Assembly (NCBI GenBank): GCA_020426845.1
Contig: JAGQPF010000244.1
Span: 1-40,487 of the forward strand
Length of the DNA: 40,487 bases
Direction: 5' to 3'
Source: Planctomycetales bacterium
GTDB taxonomy: Bacteria > Planctomycetota > Planctomycetia > Pirellulales > Pirellulaceae
The translations under genes and the position numbers were made by a program. Positions within the stretch are counted from its first letter, which is position 1. Each line of letters opens with the position of its first letter. This document shows, one piece after another, positions 31,366 through 40,487 of this stretch. The notes under the pieces were generated by a model, which made no database searches, was not told the DNA's origin, and saw only the letters and a program-made list of their open reading frames with translations.

Positions 31366-34161
31366 ATGCGATTGCAGTTACTTGGGTTGGTGATGGCAAC
31401 ATTGGCTGTGGTCCTTGGCCGTAGTTCGACGCCGGCTGACGGCGCGGATTGGCCGATGTGGCGAGCGAATGCCGCCAGAACAGGAGCAACTTCCGAAGCG
31501 GTGCCGTCTCCGCTGCATCTGCAATGGAGCCGGCAACTTGCTCCCACTCACCCGGCGTTCCGCAGTCCTCGCTTGCAGTTCGACGCCGGCTACGAGCCGC
31601 TGGTTGTGGGCGATCTGGTCATCGTCGGCTCATCGTCGACCGATAGCGTGGTCGCCCTGGAGCTTGCCAGCGGCGCGGTGCGGTGGCGAGTGGTCGCGGA
31701 CGGCCCGGTGCGCTGCGCGCCGGTCGTGTGGCGCGACCGAGTGTTTTTCGGAGCGGATGACGGGCACCTCTATACGGTCGCCTTAGCCGATGGCAAGCTG
31801 TTGCGACGGCAGCGACTGGCGCCGGGAAATCGACAGCTGTTGGGGAACTCACGACTGATTTCGGTTTGGCCGGTCCGTGGCGGCTGCGTGGTCGCCGACG
31901 ATCGGTTGTACGTGGCTTGCGGTGTTTGGCCGTCCGAGGGAGTGTTTGTCTACTGCTTTGACGCCGCGAGCGGCGAGGAGATTTGGCACAACGACCGCCT
32001 TGGCTATCTCTACGGCGGACATCCGCATCAGGCGGAGGCGTTTGGCGGTTTGGCGCCCCAGGGCTATCTGCTGATCGACGGCGAGCAGCTCGTCGTGCCG
32101 TGTTCCACGGCCTATCCCGCTCGCCTCAGCCGTGCGACGGGCGAACTGGTGGAGTTCGAGCTGCCGCTGCCCGGTCGAAAGCCGGGCGGATGGTTCACGG
32201 CGCTCGATGCCGACGCCGCGCGCCGGGTACGACGGGGCGAATTGCAATTCGACCAGCAGGTGAACGCTCAGGAGCACGAGGACGGCCCTCGACATAGCGG
32301 CAACGCGATCGGCACGAGCCGTCGCATCCAATGCGCTGGACAAAGCGTGTCGTTTGCCGAGCCTCCCGTGAAGGTTCCCGGTGAAGTTCATGCGTTGGTG
32401 GTCGCCAACGGGCACTTGGTGGCAGCCACCAAGGACGGCTGGCTGCATTGTTATTCAACGAAAAATGCCCAAGAGCCTGTCGTGCGACGCTTGCATGCCG
32501 GGGCAGCGGAAATACCGGCGGACGATGGGCGAGGGTTTGCCTTGATTGTCGGCGCCTCCAGCCTGGTCGACGGTGAATTGCTGCCGGGCGTTGGGACGAA
32601 AGTGACAAAAGATCGGCAGTGGGTTGTCTTGGAGCGGGATGGTGCGAAGGTCGCGGCGCTGCGCGATAAGTGGCGACAGCAGGGACAGCCTGCTGCGCGT
32701 CGTGCGGCCATCGTCTCGGCCTTGAACGACATTGCCTTGCCGCCTTATTTCGTCGCCGAGATTTTGGTCGGGGATTGTGATGATCAAGTGCTGGAGCAAC
32801 TCCCGATGTTGCTGCGCTGCCTACGGCCGTTTGGTGGCGAACTGCGGGTGCGTTGTGACGGTGAGCAACACGAGCAGATCAAGTTGGCCGCTGCCCGGCA
32901 TGACTCGGGCGTCCTGGATGTCGTCCGCGAGGACGCGGCGACGCGAGTGCGGCTGGCGGGCGCGTTGACAGGCTCCGCCGACTATCTGGGGCAATGGCAA
33001 GCCACGAATGACAGCCTGGTCAAGGCGCCGTTGGGAGTGCTGTGGTTTGACGACCGCGTTTCGCACTTCAAGCGGTCGCCACAGCCCACGATTGTTCAGG
33101 GCGTCATGGTCTCGTATCCCAAGGACTGGCACGCGCCTCGGGTGAAAGGCGGCAACGTCGACTACCCGCTGCTTGCCCCCGTGTTTTCCGACATCTACAC
33201 CGGCCGCGTGTTGCGGGACGACGAGGTGGCGGAGCTGCGGCAACGCTTTCCCGAGGCGAGCAGCGACCGCCGCGAGCCGTCGCAATACCGGCCGCCGCGT
33301 CAGAAAGACGCCTGGAAACCCGATCAGCCGAGCGCCGGCACGCGAGTCAATCCGCTCAATGGAAAGCAGGAGCCCCGAGCGTTTCCCAAGAGCTACGGGT
33401 GCGATGGCGGAGTGGATTACGGCTATGTCTATTCCATGCGCAGCGGCACGGCGGCGTTCTACGACAAGACGCTCGAGAGCGGGACCATCTGCGTGAGCGG
33501 GCCGCGGAGTGGCTGCACGAACAGCATCATCCCGGCCGGCGGGCTGCTGAACGTTCCGTACTTCTATGAAGGCTGCACATGCAGCTATCCGTTGCCGAGC
33601 GGGCTGGCCCTATACAGCCTGCCCGAATCGTACGAGCAGTGGGCAAGTTGGGGCGTCGGCGAGGCGTCCGACATGCAGCGGGTGGGAGTCAACTTCGCGG
33701 CCCCGGGTGACCGCATGACGCGCGACGGCACACTGTGGCTGGAATTCCCCAGCGTGGGAGGGCCGTCGCCCGAACTGAAGCTCTCCATTGAGCCAACCAC
33801 GGCTCAGCATCGCTATCAACATAGTTTGCGGATCAGCGATGGAGCGGGGTGGCCCTGGGTTGCCGCCTCCGAGGTGGTCGGCGCCGAGTTGATCCGGCTC
33901 GCCGGGCTACGCGACGGCGTGTACGAAGTGCGGCTGACATTTTCCGGTGTCAACCGCCAACGCGATGAGCCCGAGACGAGACAGACGGTTCAGGTCAACG
34001 GTCGGGCGGTGGAAGTCGACCTGCGATCGGTCGCTGCCGCAAGCGTGGTCGCAACGGTTGACGACGTGGCAGTCACCGCCGGCGCGCTGGAGCTCAAACT
34101 GGCCGCCACGCAGGGCCTGACGCGAATCAGCGGGATTGAGGCGATTCGTCAGAGGCCGTGA
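31366..34161 (+). CDS. Large secreted PQQ-type beta-propeller protein
   Basis: The 931-aa exported protein has a signal peptide ending near residue 27 (TPADGADW). It opens with [13 protein letters not shown], the classic PQQ-propeller entry. Blade motifs follow: [31 protein letters not shown] and [16 protein letters not shown]. The propeller fills about residues 30-400. A middle region ends in a cysteine-bearing segment (about 680-750: [28 protein letters not shown]). The last 100 or so residues look malectin- or carbohydrate-binding-like ([29 protein letters not shown]). PQQ binding itself is not shown. The stop at 34159-34161 overlaps the ribosome binding site of the PhyH gene, so the two are one operon. 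Confidence 0.85.
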   Translation: MRLQLLGLVMATLAVVLGRSSTPADGADWPMWRANAARTGATSEAVPSPLHLQWSRQLAPTHPAFRSPRLQFDAGYEPLVVGDLVIVGSSSTDSVVALELASGAVRWRVVADGPVRCAPVVWRDRVFFGADDGHLYTVALADGKLLRRQRLAPGNRQLLGNSRLISVWPVRGGCVVADDRLYVACGVWPSEGVFVYCFDAASGEEIWHNDRLGYLYGGHPHQAEAFGGLAPQGYLLIDGEQLVVPCSTAYPARLSRATGELVEFELPLPGRKPGGWFTALDADAARRVRRGELQFDQQVNAQEHEDGPRHSGNAIGTSRRIQCAGQSVSFAEPPVKVPGEVHALVVANGHLVAATKDGWLHCYSTKNAQEPVVRRLHAGAAEIPADDGRGFALIVGASSLVDGELLPGVGTKVTKDRQWVVLERDGAKVAALRDKWRQQGQPAARRAAIVSALNDIALPPYFVAEILVGDCDDQVLEQLPMLLRCLRPFGGELRVRCDGEQHEQIKLAAARHDSGVLDVVREDAATRVRLAGALTGSADYLGQWQATNDSLVKAPLGVLWFDDRVSHFKRSPQPTIVQGVMVSYPKDWHAPRVKGGNVDYPLLAPVFSDIYTGRVLRDDEVAELRQRFPEASSDRREPSQYRPPRQKDAWKPDQPSAGTRVNPLNGKQEPRAFPKSYGCDGGVDYGYVYSMRSGTAAFYDKTLESGTICVSGPRSGCTNSIIPAGGLLNVPYFYEGCTCSYPLPSGLALYSLPESYEQWASWGVGEASDMQRVGVNFAAPGDRMTRDGTLWLEFPSVGGPSPELKLSIEPTTAQHRYQHSLRISDGAGWPWVAASEVVGAELIRLAGLRDGVYEVRLTFSGVNRQRDEPETRQTVQVNGRAVEVDLRSVAAASVVATVDDVAVTAGALELKLAATQGLTRISGIEAIRQRP

Positions 34162-34168
34162 GGAGGAA
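34161..34168 (+). promoter_or_regulatory. Ribosome binding site deciding a GTG start
   Basis: AGGAGGAA lies 4 nt before GTG 34173 and shares its first base with the TGA of the upstream gene. It favours GTG 34173 over the in-frame GTG 34158, which would sit upstream of the site. Confidence 0.8.
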
Positions 34169-34172
34169 CGTC

Positions 34173-34922
34173 GTGGACTTGATCACCGAGGAACACCGCC
34201 GACAGTACGTGGAAGAGGGATACTTCGTGCTGCCGGAAGCGATTCCGCGCCCCCATCTCGAGTTGTTGCGCAACTCATGCGATGTCTTGATGGAGCTGAT
34301 GCACCGGGAGATGGACCGACTTGGGACCAACCACATCCATATCAGCCATCGGGGCAAACGCTATCACATCGCGAAGCAATACGCGCAGGCGCCGGGACTC
34401 GCCAATTACGTGTTCAGCGACTTGATGGCCGAGGTTTGTCGCGCGACGATTGGCGACACGGCCTTTCTGTTCTACGACCAGTACGTGGTTAAGGCCGCGG
34501 AGCAGGGGATTGAATTCTCCTGGCACCAAGATGGCGGCTACTTGGGATTTCCCCACGCTCCCTACGTGACCGTGTGGGCGGCCGTGGATGACATGACGGT
34601 CGAGAACGGCACCACATACGTGCTGCCGTTTTCGACCGTTGGCATCCGCACGTTGGTCGAGCATGTTCGCAACCCGGTGACGGGAGATAAGACGGGATAT
34701 TTTGGCAGCGAGCCCGGCATTCCGGCAATAGTTCGCGCCGGCAGCCTCGTCGTGTTCAGCTCACTTACCTTCCATCGCAGCGGCGCGAACTCGACCGATC
34801 GGATGCGACGCGCGTATGTCACCCAATATTCACCGCAGCCCATCCGGCGGCCCGACGATGGAGAACTCATGCATCTCGGAGTGCCGTTCTTGCAAAGCGG
34901 AAGCATTGTCCGAGGCCATTGA
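34173..34922 (+). CDS. Phytanoyl-CoA dioxygenase (PhyH) family enzyme
   Basis: This is a 249-aa Fe(II)/2-oxoglutarate dioxygenase-type protein, cytoplasmic with no signal. It has [14 protein letters not shown] at the N-terminus. The iron triad is HxD in [11 protein letters not shown] (H118, D120) and H201 in LTFHRSG, with a following Arg (about 212-213, RMRRAY) for 2-oxoglutarate. The start is GTG 34173 by ribosome site. It sits 11 bp after the PQQ gene and 18 bp before the sugar isomerase-like gene, so all three should be co-transcribed. The substrate is unknown; planctomycete members are often found with sugar isomerases and oxidoreductases. Confidence 0.9.
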   Translation: MDLITEEHRRQYVEEGYFVLPEAIPRPHLELLRNSCDVLMELMHREMDRLGTNHIHISHRGKRYHIAKQYAQAPGLANYVFSDLMAEVCRATIGDTAFLFYDQYVVKAAEQGIEFSWHQDGGYLGFPHAPYVTVWAAVDDMTVENGTTYVLPFSTVGIRTLVEHVRNPVTGDKTGYFGSEPGIPAIVRAGSLVVFSSLTFHRSGANSTDRMRRAYVTQYSPQPIRRPDDGELMHLGVPFLQSGSIVRGH

Positions 34923-34940
34923 GAAAGAACGAGGATACCC

Positions 34941-35909
34941 ATGTCAATTCGAACTCCACTCGGGGCTCAATCCAAGGAGAAGGACGCCGGCCACGCACTC
35001 ACGCGTCGCGACGCGCTGCGATTCGGGGGAGTCGCGCTGGCGGCGGCGTGTGCGACGAAACGCGGCAGCAGCGAAGAGACGAGCCCCGAATTTCGGCTGA
35101 AATATATTTTGGGCTCGTGCATGTACGGTTACGGCAAGTTGGCCGACATCGTGCCGGAGGTGCAGAAGACCGGGGCCACTGCGCTGGACATCTGGCCGAA
35201 GGTGCATGGCAACCAGCGAGAGCAATTGGACGAGCTCGGTGAGGAGGCGTTTGCGCAGCTGCTCGACAAGCACGAGGTGAAGCTCGGCTGCATCACGCAG
35301 TACAAGCTCGGCCCGCTGAAGCTCCAATCCGAAATGCGATTGGCGAAGCGGCTTGGGTGCCACACGATCGTCTGCGGGTCGGTGGGTCCCAAAGGACTGA
35401 GCGGCAGCGAGTTGAAGGAGGCCGTGCGAAAGTTCGCCGAGCAAATGAAGCCGCATCTGGCGGTGGCGGAGGAAACCGGCGTCACGATTGCCATTGAGAA
35501 TCACGGCAACGCGTTGGTTGAGTCGCCAGACTCGCTCAAATGGCTGCGCGAGCTGCGCAGCTCGGAGCATCTCGCGATCGCACTTGCGCCGTATCATCTG
35601 CCGCAGAATGAGACGCTGTTGGCCTCGCTCATCGAGGACTTGGGCAGCTCGATTCGCATGTTTTACGCTTGGCAGCACGGCATGGGCTGCCACACCAAAC
35701 TGCCGAAGGAGCAGGAGTTGTTGCAGATGCCGGGCCGGGGCAAACTCGACTTCGCGCCGTTGCTGGCGGCCCTGCGGAAGATCGGCTATCGCGGATGGAC
35801 CGAGATCTTTATGCATCCCGTTCCGCGGGGGATTGCGATTCTCGACAGCACCGAGCAGGTGACGGACGAGATAAATCGTTCCCGCAAGTATCTCGGCGAG
35901 TTGCTGTAG
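34941..35909 (+). CDS. Tat-exported sugar phosphate isomerase/epimerase-like TIM barrel
   Basis: The 322-aa protein belongs to the xylose isomerase-like TIM barrel (AP endonuclease 2) family. It has a Tat-type signal (TRRDALRFGGVALAAAC, about 21-37) that ends in a Cys, so a lipoprotein is possible. ATG 34941 has GAGG about 6 nt upstream. Barrel motifs include GATALDIWPKVHGN, LGCHTIVCGSVG, TIAIENHGNALVES (metal Glu), YAWQHGMGCH (His), GRGKLDFAPLL and WTEIFMHPVPRG (second Glu). It is the last gene of the PQQ-PhyH run and converges on the MFS gene with a 21-bp gap. An exported isomerase would act on free sugars rather than sugar phosphates (inference). Confidence 0.88.
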   Translation: MSIRTPLGAQSKEKDAGHALTRRDALRFGGVALAAACATKRGSSEETSPEFRLKYILGSCMYGYGKLADIVPEVQKTGATALDIWPKVHGNQREQLDELGEEAFAQLLDKHEVKLGCITQYKLGPLKLQSEMRLAKRLGCHTIVCGSVGPKGLSGSELKEAVRKFAEQMKPHLAVAEETGVTIAIENHGNALVESPDSLKWLRELRSSEHLAIALAPYHLPQNETLLASLIEDLGSSIRMFYAWQHGMGCHTKLPKEQELLQMPGRGKLDFAPLLAALRKIGYRGWTEIFMHPVPRGIAILDSTEQVTDEINRSRKYLGELL

Positions 35910-35930
35910 CGTTGAGCCATTCGTGGGCAA

Positions 35931-37310
35931 CTAATCCTCGATGGACTTCAGCGGTGGGGGAACGGCGAGAATCACGAGCATGCCGGCGGCATAGACCCAT
36001 CGCGCGGCGCTGCCGATCTTGGCGTAGTCGCCGCCGAGCATGGGCATGAAGTGCACGGAGGCCAGCACCACGGCGCCGGAGATAATGCGCCCCGAATTGA
36101 ACGACACGCCGGCGCCGGTGGCGCGGACGCGAGTCGGGAATAGTTCGGGAAGAAACAGTGGGAGCCAGCCGAAATAGACGGTGGTGATCAGCCCCAACAG
36201 AAAAACCAAGCCCATGAAGTTCAGCGTGGGCTCGGGAGTGGTGTGCTGGAAGATCACGCCCGATAGCAGCAACGCTCCGAGGCTGACGAGGAAATAGGTC
36301 GTCCTGCGTCCCAACAACGTGGCGAGCCAACCGCCACACAGGCTGCCGATGGTGGCGCCCACGGCCCACCAGAACTGCACGTTAGCCTTGAGCGAGAGCT
36401 GCCCGATCTCGGCGCCGACCTTGTCCGCCCAGGGAACGATCCACTTTTGGGCACCCCACGCGCCGAGCAGGGGAATTGTGCCAATCGCGATTCCGGCGAG
36501 TGTTCGAGACAATAGTGGCGGTCGAAAAATCTCTTTCAGTTGAGATGGCGGCGGCGTTGCTCGATCGCGCTGACGACGCTGCTCGCGCAGCCAACGGGGC
36601 GATTCGGGGACCCAGAGGCAAACGACGCCGAGCAACGCGGGGAGTCCGCCGAGCAACATGATCCAACGCCATGAATCGGGGGTTAACGGAAGGCCGAACC
36701 ACTGATCGAATCGCTCGACGACCACGCCCAGCAGGGCGATGCCCACATTGGCCGAGGCGCCGATCAATCCGGCGAGCGTGGGCCGCGACACATCCGGCCA
36801 CGCTTCGGAGACGAGCGCGACGCCGGCCGGCCACATGCCGCCGATTCCCATGCAGGCGAGAAAACGCATCGCCGCCAACTGGGCCGGAGTCGACACAAAG
36901 TAGCTGGCCGCGGTCAGCAGCGAGTACCACAGCACGCTGACCGTCATCGCCTTGACCCGCCCCGCTCGATCGCCGTAGACGCCAAGCAGCCAGCCACCTA
37001 GCGCGGCTCCGAAGAGGAATGCCGCGATATACTTGGCGAACCACTCCGCAGACAGATCGTCCAACTGCTCGGGCGCCAGCGGCTCGGCCGCCCCCGACGC
37101 CACTTGTTCGCGGACCATCCCGATCGTGGCGCTGCGCGCCGCCAGCGGAAGCAGTGACATCTCCCAGCCCGCGAACATCCAGCCCGAAAAGGCCGCGAAC
37201 AGCACTAGCCAACGCCCGCCACGACTGAGCGTCTCCAGCGGCTCGTCGGTTGAAGCAGGAAGGGCCGCGGGGTCGCCACCGCTGGGGGAGCCGGATTGCG
37301 AAGCAGGCAT
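35931..37310 (-). CDS. MFS transporter (sugar-transporter-like)
   Basis: The 459-aa protein has about 12 hydrophobic segments and the MFS motif A region GWLLGVYGDRAGRVKAM after the second helix. A related GGWLATLLGRRTTYF segment starts the second half, and PELFPTRVRATGAG is typical of the sugar/aromatic-acid porter branch. It would act in the inner membrane. The stretch between helices 1 and 2 (REQVASGAAEPLAPEQLDDL) is longer than usual and faces the periplasm. It stands alone between convergent and divergent neighbours. A role in taking up released sugars fits the surroundings but is inference. Confidence 0.9.
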   Translation of the reverse strand: MPASQSGSPSGGDPAALPASTDEPLETLSRGGRWLVLFAAFSGWMFAGWEMSLLPLAARSATIGMVREQVASGAAEPLAPEQLDDLSAEWFAKYIAAFLFGAALGGWLLGVYGDRAGRVKAMTVSVLWYSLLTAASYFVSTPAQLAAMRFLACMGIGGMWPAGVALVSEAWPDVSRPTLAGLIGASANVGIALLGVVVERFDQWFGLPLTPDSWRWIMLLGGLPALLGVVCLWVPESPRWLREQRRQRDRATPPPSQLKEIFRPPLLSRTLAGIAIGTIPLLGAWGAQKWIVPWADKVGAEIGQLSLKANVQFWWAVGATIGSLCGGWLATLLGRRTTYFLVSLGALLLSGVIFQHTTPEPTLNFMGLVFLLGLITTVYFGWLPLFLPELFPTRVRATGAGVSFNSGRIISGAVVLASVHFMPMLGGDYAKIGSAARWVYAAGMLVILAVPPPLKSIED

Positions 37311-37420
37311 AGGTAGGGCGAGAATCGTGGAGTGGGTTTGTTCAATGAAATGTCGACGCGTGGGTAGGCCTTGGCAAGGGCGTGATTATACGGGCGCAGC
37401 GGCGCGCCATCCAACCGAAT

Positions 37421-37425
37421 AGGAG
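37421..37425 (+). promoter_or_regulatory. Ribosome binding site AGGAG deciding a GTG start
   Basis: AGGAG ends 6 nt before GTG 37432. TTG 37426 directly abuts it and is too close, so GTG 37432 is the likely start. Confidence 0.75.
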
Positions 37426-37431
37426 TTGCCT

Positions 37432-38994
37432 GTGTTTGACGTGGTGATCCAGGGCGGGGACGTGATCGACGGAATGGGTACGCCCCGGCGACGACAGGAC
37501 CTCGGTCTGCGCGACGGCGCAGTGGCGGCCATTGGCGACTTGACATCCGCGGAGTCGCGCAGCCGGATCGATGCGACGGGACGCTGTGTGGCGCCGGGAT
37601 TCATCGATGTGCACAACCACAGCGACGGCTGGATGCTGCGGCAGTCGACGCTCGATCCCAAGACGCGACAAGGCTTCACCACCGAGGTGCTGGCGGCCGA
37701 CGGCATCGGCTATGCACCGGTCGACGAGTCCACGGCGCGGCAGTGGGTGTTCTATCTTCGCGCTCTGAATGCCCTGCGGTTCGATCAATACCGTGGTTGG
37801 AAGTCGCTCGAGCAGATGATGCTGGAGATCGACGGCGCCCATGTGCAGAACGCCGCCACCCATATTCCGTACGCGAATCTGCGGACGATGGCGTGCGGCT
37901 GGGGGCGCCATGCCGTGGATGACTTTCAGATGCGGGAGATTCAACATCAGATTCGCGTTGGCATGGAGGCAGGCGCGGTGGGGTTGTCCACGGGGTTGGA
38001 CTACATCAGCCAGTGTTTTTCCGACACCGACGAGCTCGTCCGGGCTTGTACGGCGATGGCGCCCTACGGCGGGCTGTATGTGACCCATATGCGTTACAAG
38101 GCGACGCTGATGGGCGGATTGGAGGAGGCGTTGGAGATCGGCCGCCGCGCCGGTGTGCCGGTCCACATCTCGCACCTCAAGGCGTTCAACGAGGAGAGCA
38201 TCGACCTGGTGCTGGCGTGGCTCGACCGAGCGCGAGCGGAGATCGATGTCTCCTTCGACGTCTATCCGTATCAACCGGGCTCCACGATGCTCAACTATCT
38301 GCTGCCGTACGATGTGTGGGAGCAGGGCCCGCTCGCTTCGCTCGATCGCTTGCAGGATCCCGCCATTCGCGCTCGATTTCGACGCGGGCTCGATTCGCAA
38401 CGGCTGGATCTTGATCACATCCGGCTCGCCTGGCTGCCCGGCAGCGAGAACGCCCGACATCTCGGCAAAACGCTTCAGCAGTACGTCGATCAGGCAGGCG
38501 GCGACCCGGCGGATGTGCTCTACGATCTGTTGCTCGAGGAGCGGATGGCTGTGCTCTGCGTGATGGATGAAGGAGATGATCGCCTGGTGCGACCATTCTT
38601 GCAGCACGATCTGTACATGATGGGGTCCGACGGCATCTATCATGCCGACGGGCTCGTTCACCCTCGCATGTTCGGATCGACGGGCCGGTTGCTTGGTCCC
38701 TGCGTGCGGGACCTGAAGTTGTTCACGCTGGAGGAGGCAGTGCAAAAGCTCACCAGCAAGGCATCGGATCGGTTCGGGCTCGGGCGGGGCAGGCTAGAGG
38801 TCGGAGCACCAGGCGACGTGGTCGTGTTTGATCCGGACATTGTGTCGGACGTGGCTACCTACGACGATCCCCAGCAGCCAACGGTTGGCATCAATGACGT
38901 ATTGGTGGCTGGCGTGCCGATCGTTCGCGATCAGCAATGCCTGACGCCCGCAGCGATGCCAGGCCGCTTTCTTCGATCGAAACGCGGACGATGA
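37432..38994 (+). CDS. D-aminoacylase-like amidohydrolase (N-acyl-D-amino-acid deacylase family)
   Basis: The 520-aa cytoplasmic-type amidohydrolase starts VFDVVIQGGDVIDGMG at GTG 37432. Metal motifs are FIDVHNHSDG (H61, H63), VTHMRYKA, VHISHLKAF (His) and MMGSDGIYH (D400). The family fits in length and in the C-terminal RLEVGAPGDVVVFDPD. In D-aminoacylases the strand GxTTVVxGNCG supplies a zinc-binding Cys. Here it reads GFTTEVLAADG, so the Cys is Asp (D90), which could still bind metal. The substrate may therefore differ. It is divergent from the MFS gene (121 bp) and 65 bp before the GH5-like gene. Confidence 0.85.
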   Translation: MFDVVIQGGDVIDGMGTPRRRQDLGLRDGAVAAIGDLTSAESRSRIDATGRCVAPGFIDVHNHSDGWMLRQSTLDPKTRQGFTTEVLAADGIGYAPVDESTARQWVFYLRALNALRFDQYRGWKSLEQMMLEIDGAHVQNAATHIPYANLRTMACGWGRHAVDDFQMREIQHQIRVGMEAGAVGLSTGLDYISQCFSDTDELVRACTAMAPYGGLYVTHMRYKATLMGGLEEALEIGRRAGVPVHISHLKAFNEESIDLVLAWLDRARAEIDVSFDVYPYQPGSTMLNYLLPYDVWEQGPLASLDRLQDPAIRARFRRGLDSQRLDLDHIRLAWLPGSENARHLGKTLQQYVDQAGGDPADVLYDLLLEERMAVLCVMDEGDDRLVRPFLQHDLYMMGSDGIYHADGLVHPRMFGSTGRLLGPCVRDLKLFTLEEAVQKLTSKASDRFGLGRGRLEVGAPGDVVVFDPDIVSDVATYDDPQQPTVGINDVLVAGVPIVRDQQCLTPAAMPGRFLRSKRGR

Positions 38995-39059
38995 GGTCTT
39001 TGAGCGAAGAAGCGACGAAGAGGTGACTTGGCACATCGAGGTATTCAGGGGAAATGGCG

Positions 39060-40250
39060 ATGAATCAAAATCAACGTCGACGAACGGGGTGGCTGGCCCG
39101 GTGGCGGATTTCACCGAAGGCTTGGATATCTTGCCGAGCTCTCTTGTTGGCACTGGCGAGTTGGGCAAGTTTGACTTCTTCGCTTGCGACGGGCGAGGAG
39201 CCCAAGCTGGAGCGGATTCAGGTAGTCGAGAATGGAGAAGGTTTTCAAACTCACTCCGGCAAGCGTTTTGTGCCGTGGGGTTTCAACTACGATCACGACG
39301 GCGACGGCAGGTTGTTGGAGGATTATTGGGACTCCGATTGGACGAAGGTGGAGACCGCATTTCGCGAGATGAAGTCCATGGGAGCGACCGTGGTCCGCAT
39401 CCACCTGCAGTTCGGCAAGGTGATGGAAAGTCCCACTCGGCCGCGGGCCGCCTCGCTGGATAAGATTCGCGCGCTGCTGCGATTGGCCGAGCAGACCGGC
39501 CTGTACCTCGATCTGACGGGGCTCGGTTGCTATCACAAACAAGATGTGCCGGAGTGGTATGACTCGCTGCCGGAGCCACGCCGCTGGGCAGCTCAGGCGA
39601 GTTTCTGGAGTCATGTGGCACAAACGTGTCAGTCGAGCCCGGCCGTGTTCTGCTACGACCTGATGAACGAGCCCGTCGCGCCGGGCGGCGACAAACGGCG
39701 AGACGACTGGCTAGGGCCGGGCTTTGGCGACAAGCACTTTGTGCAGTTCATCGGCCTGGAACGCAAGGACAGAGTGCGAACCGAGATCGCGCGGGAATGG
39801 ATTGGCCAACTGGTCGCCGCCATCCGCCAACATGACTCGAAACGCCTGATCACGGTGGGGCTGGTGCCGTGGAGCCTCGAGCGTCCCGGCATCACTTCGG
39901 GATTCGTGCCGTCTCGAGTTGCCGAAAAGCTCGACTTCATCGCCGTCCATATCTATCCCGAGGGCGGGAAGCTCGAGGAGGCGTTAAAGACCGCCGCGGA
40001 TTTTCGAGTGCCCGGCAAGCCGTTGGTGGTGGAGGAGATCTTTCCGCTGAAGTGCAGCCCCCGGGAGCTTGAGGAGTTCATGCGGCGCGCGCGACCACAT
40101 GTAGCAGGGTGGATCGGATTTTATTGGGGACAGACTCCGGCGGAGCTAAGCCAACAGAAGACGATCGGCGCCGCGATCACGCGAGAGTGGCTGGAGATGT
40201 TTCAGCGAATGACGCCCGAGATGTTGTCAACGCGTGTCGACTCGAAGTAA
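39060..40250 (+). CDS. Secreted GH5-like glycoside hydrolase (cellulase family)
   Basis: The 396-aa enzyme has an N-terminal positive region followed by a signal-like helix (ALLLALASWASLTSSLATGEE), so it is exported. ATG 39060 is preferred over 39054 because AGGGGA (39047-39052) is then seven bases upstream. The TIM-barrel motifs are VPWGFNYDHDGDG, TVVRIHLQFG and CYDLMNEP (E204, acid/base). The nucleophile is probably E325 in PLVVEEIFP, with AGWIGFYWGQ near the end. Clan GH-A is clear. The exact subfamily (GH5, or an unassigned mannanase/glucanase-like group) and substrate are not. The region after the gene is the 70-bp repeat array. Confidence 0.85.
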   Translation: MNQNQRRRTGWLARWRISPKAWISCRALLLALASWASLTSSLATGEEPKLERIQVVENGEGFQTHSGKRFVPWGFNYDHDGDGRLLEDYWDSDWTKVETAFREMKSMGATVVRIHLQFGKVMESPTRPRAASLDKIRALLRLAEQTGLYLDLTGLGCYHKQDVPEWYDSLPEPRRWAAQASFWSHVAQTCQSSPAVFCYDLMNEPVAPGGDKRRDDWLGPGFGDKHFVQFIGLERKDRVRTEIAREWIGQLVAAIRQHDSKRLITVGLVPWSLERPGITSGFVPSRVAEKLDFIAVHIYPEGGKLEEALKTAADFRVPGKPLVVEEIFPLKCSPRELEEFMRRARPHVAGWIGFYWGQTPAELSQQKTIGAAITREWLEMFQRMTPEMLSTRVDSK

Positions 40251-40275
40251 GGCTCGCAACGCCGACAAAACTAAG

Positions 40276-40487
40276 CCCCGGGCACTACTCGCGCCAAAGC
40301 CCCGGCAGGGGCGACAGACGTTAGCCCCAGACGCAGGCCTGGGAACCCCGGGCACTCCGCGCGCCAAAGCCCCGGCAGGGGCGACAGACGTTAGCCCCAG
40401 GCGCAAGCCTGGGGACCCCGGGCACTCCGCGCGCAAAAGCCCCGGCAGGGGCGACAGAGGTTAGCCCCAGGCGCAAGCCTGGGGACC
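40276..40487. repeat. 70-bp palindromic tandem repeat, three units to the window edge
   Basis: Units start at 40276, 40346 and 40416, all 70 bp long, with a few substitutions. Each holds two dyads: GCCCCGGCAGGGGC and CCCCAGGCGCAAGCCTGGGG. The array begins 25 bp after the GH5-like stop and runs out of the window. Similar short palindromes are widespread in planctomycete genomes (general knowledge). Frames across it encode only repetitive peptide. Confidence 0.9.

Noticed and set aside
31185-31547. N-terminal extension of the SDR gene to 31547
   Set aside because: It overlaps the start of the divergent PQQ gene and adds non-domain sequence. A ribosome site supports ATG 31184.
40234-40464. Frame across the 70-bp repeats at the right end
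   Set aside because: Repetitive peptide (AKAPAGATD type) that follows the DNA repeat; it has no start context.

Overview
The window looks like a chromosomal piece of a planctomycete, probably of the Pirellulales type (inference). The evidence is the combination of planctomycete cytochrome C (PSCyt1) domains, a DUF1549/DUF1553 protein paired with a DUF1501 protein, four Cys-type sulfatases, several Tat-exported oxidoreductase- or hydrolase-like proteins, high GC and few strong Shine-Dalgarno sites. I see no rRNA, tRNA, CRISPR array, transposase or prophage gene.

Layout. (1) 1-4961: a 45-bp tandem repeat, then a BlaI-type repressor and a very large BlaR1-like M56 metallopeptidase. They share a promoter flanked by two matching dyad operators. 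The peptidase carries a seven-blade WD-like propeller and further C-terminal modules. (2) 14594 down to 4936, minus strand: a five-gene run of three sulfatases, a sialidase/sialate O-acetylesterase fusion and an AGE-family epimerase. It reads as a pathway for desulfating, deacetylating and desialylating a sulfated sialoglycan and handling the released amino sugar. (3) 14842-19024, plus strand: a double-cytochrome/FGE-like protein without the FGE cysteine pair, a Tat-exported Gfo/Idh/MocA protein, a strong terminator and an SDR. (4) 26761 down to 19174, minus strand: the planctomycete DUF1549/DUF1553 and DUF1501 pair, a fourth sulfatase and a LamG/sialidase-fold protein. (5) 27220-30327, plus strand: a stand-alone sialate O-acetylesterase and a Tat-exported ceramidase-like protein. 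(6) 31184-30357, minus strand: an SDR. (7) 31366-35909, plus strand: a PQQ-type propeller protein, a PhyH-type dioxygenase and a Tat-exported sugar isomerase-like protein. (8) 37310-35931, minus strand: an MFS transporter. (9) 37432-40250: a D-aminoacylase-like amidohydrolase and a GH5-like glycosidase. (10) 40276 to the end: a 70-bp palindromic tandem repeat.

The theme is secreted or periplasmic breakdown of decorated host or algal glycans. Sulfatases, sialidase-fold proteins and sialate esterases each occur more than once, and cytoplasmic-type epimerase, isomerase and transporter genes lie nearby. No sialic acid lyase (NanA type), ManNAc kinase or ManNAc-6-P epimerase is in the window, so the pathway is incomplete here.

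The most interesting non-gene signals are a structured element of about 90-101 bp present twice (19081-19170 and 28745-28845), with a lone terminus at 30330-30349; the BlaI operator pair; and three unrelated palindromic tandem repeat families in intergenic DNA.
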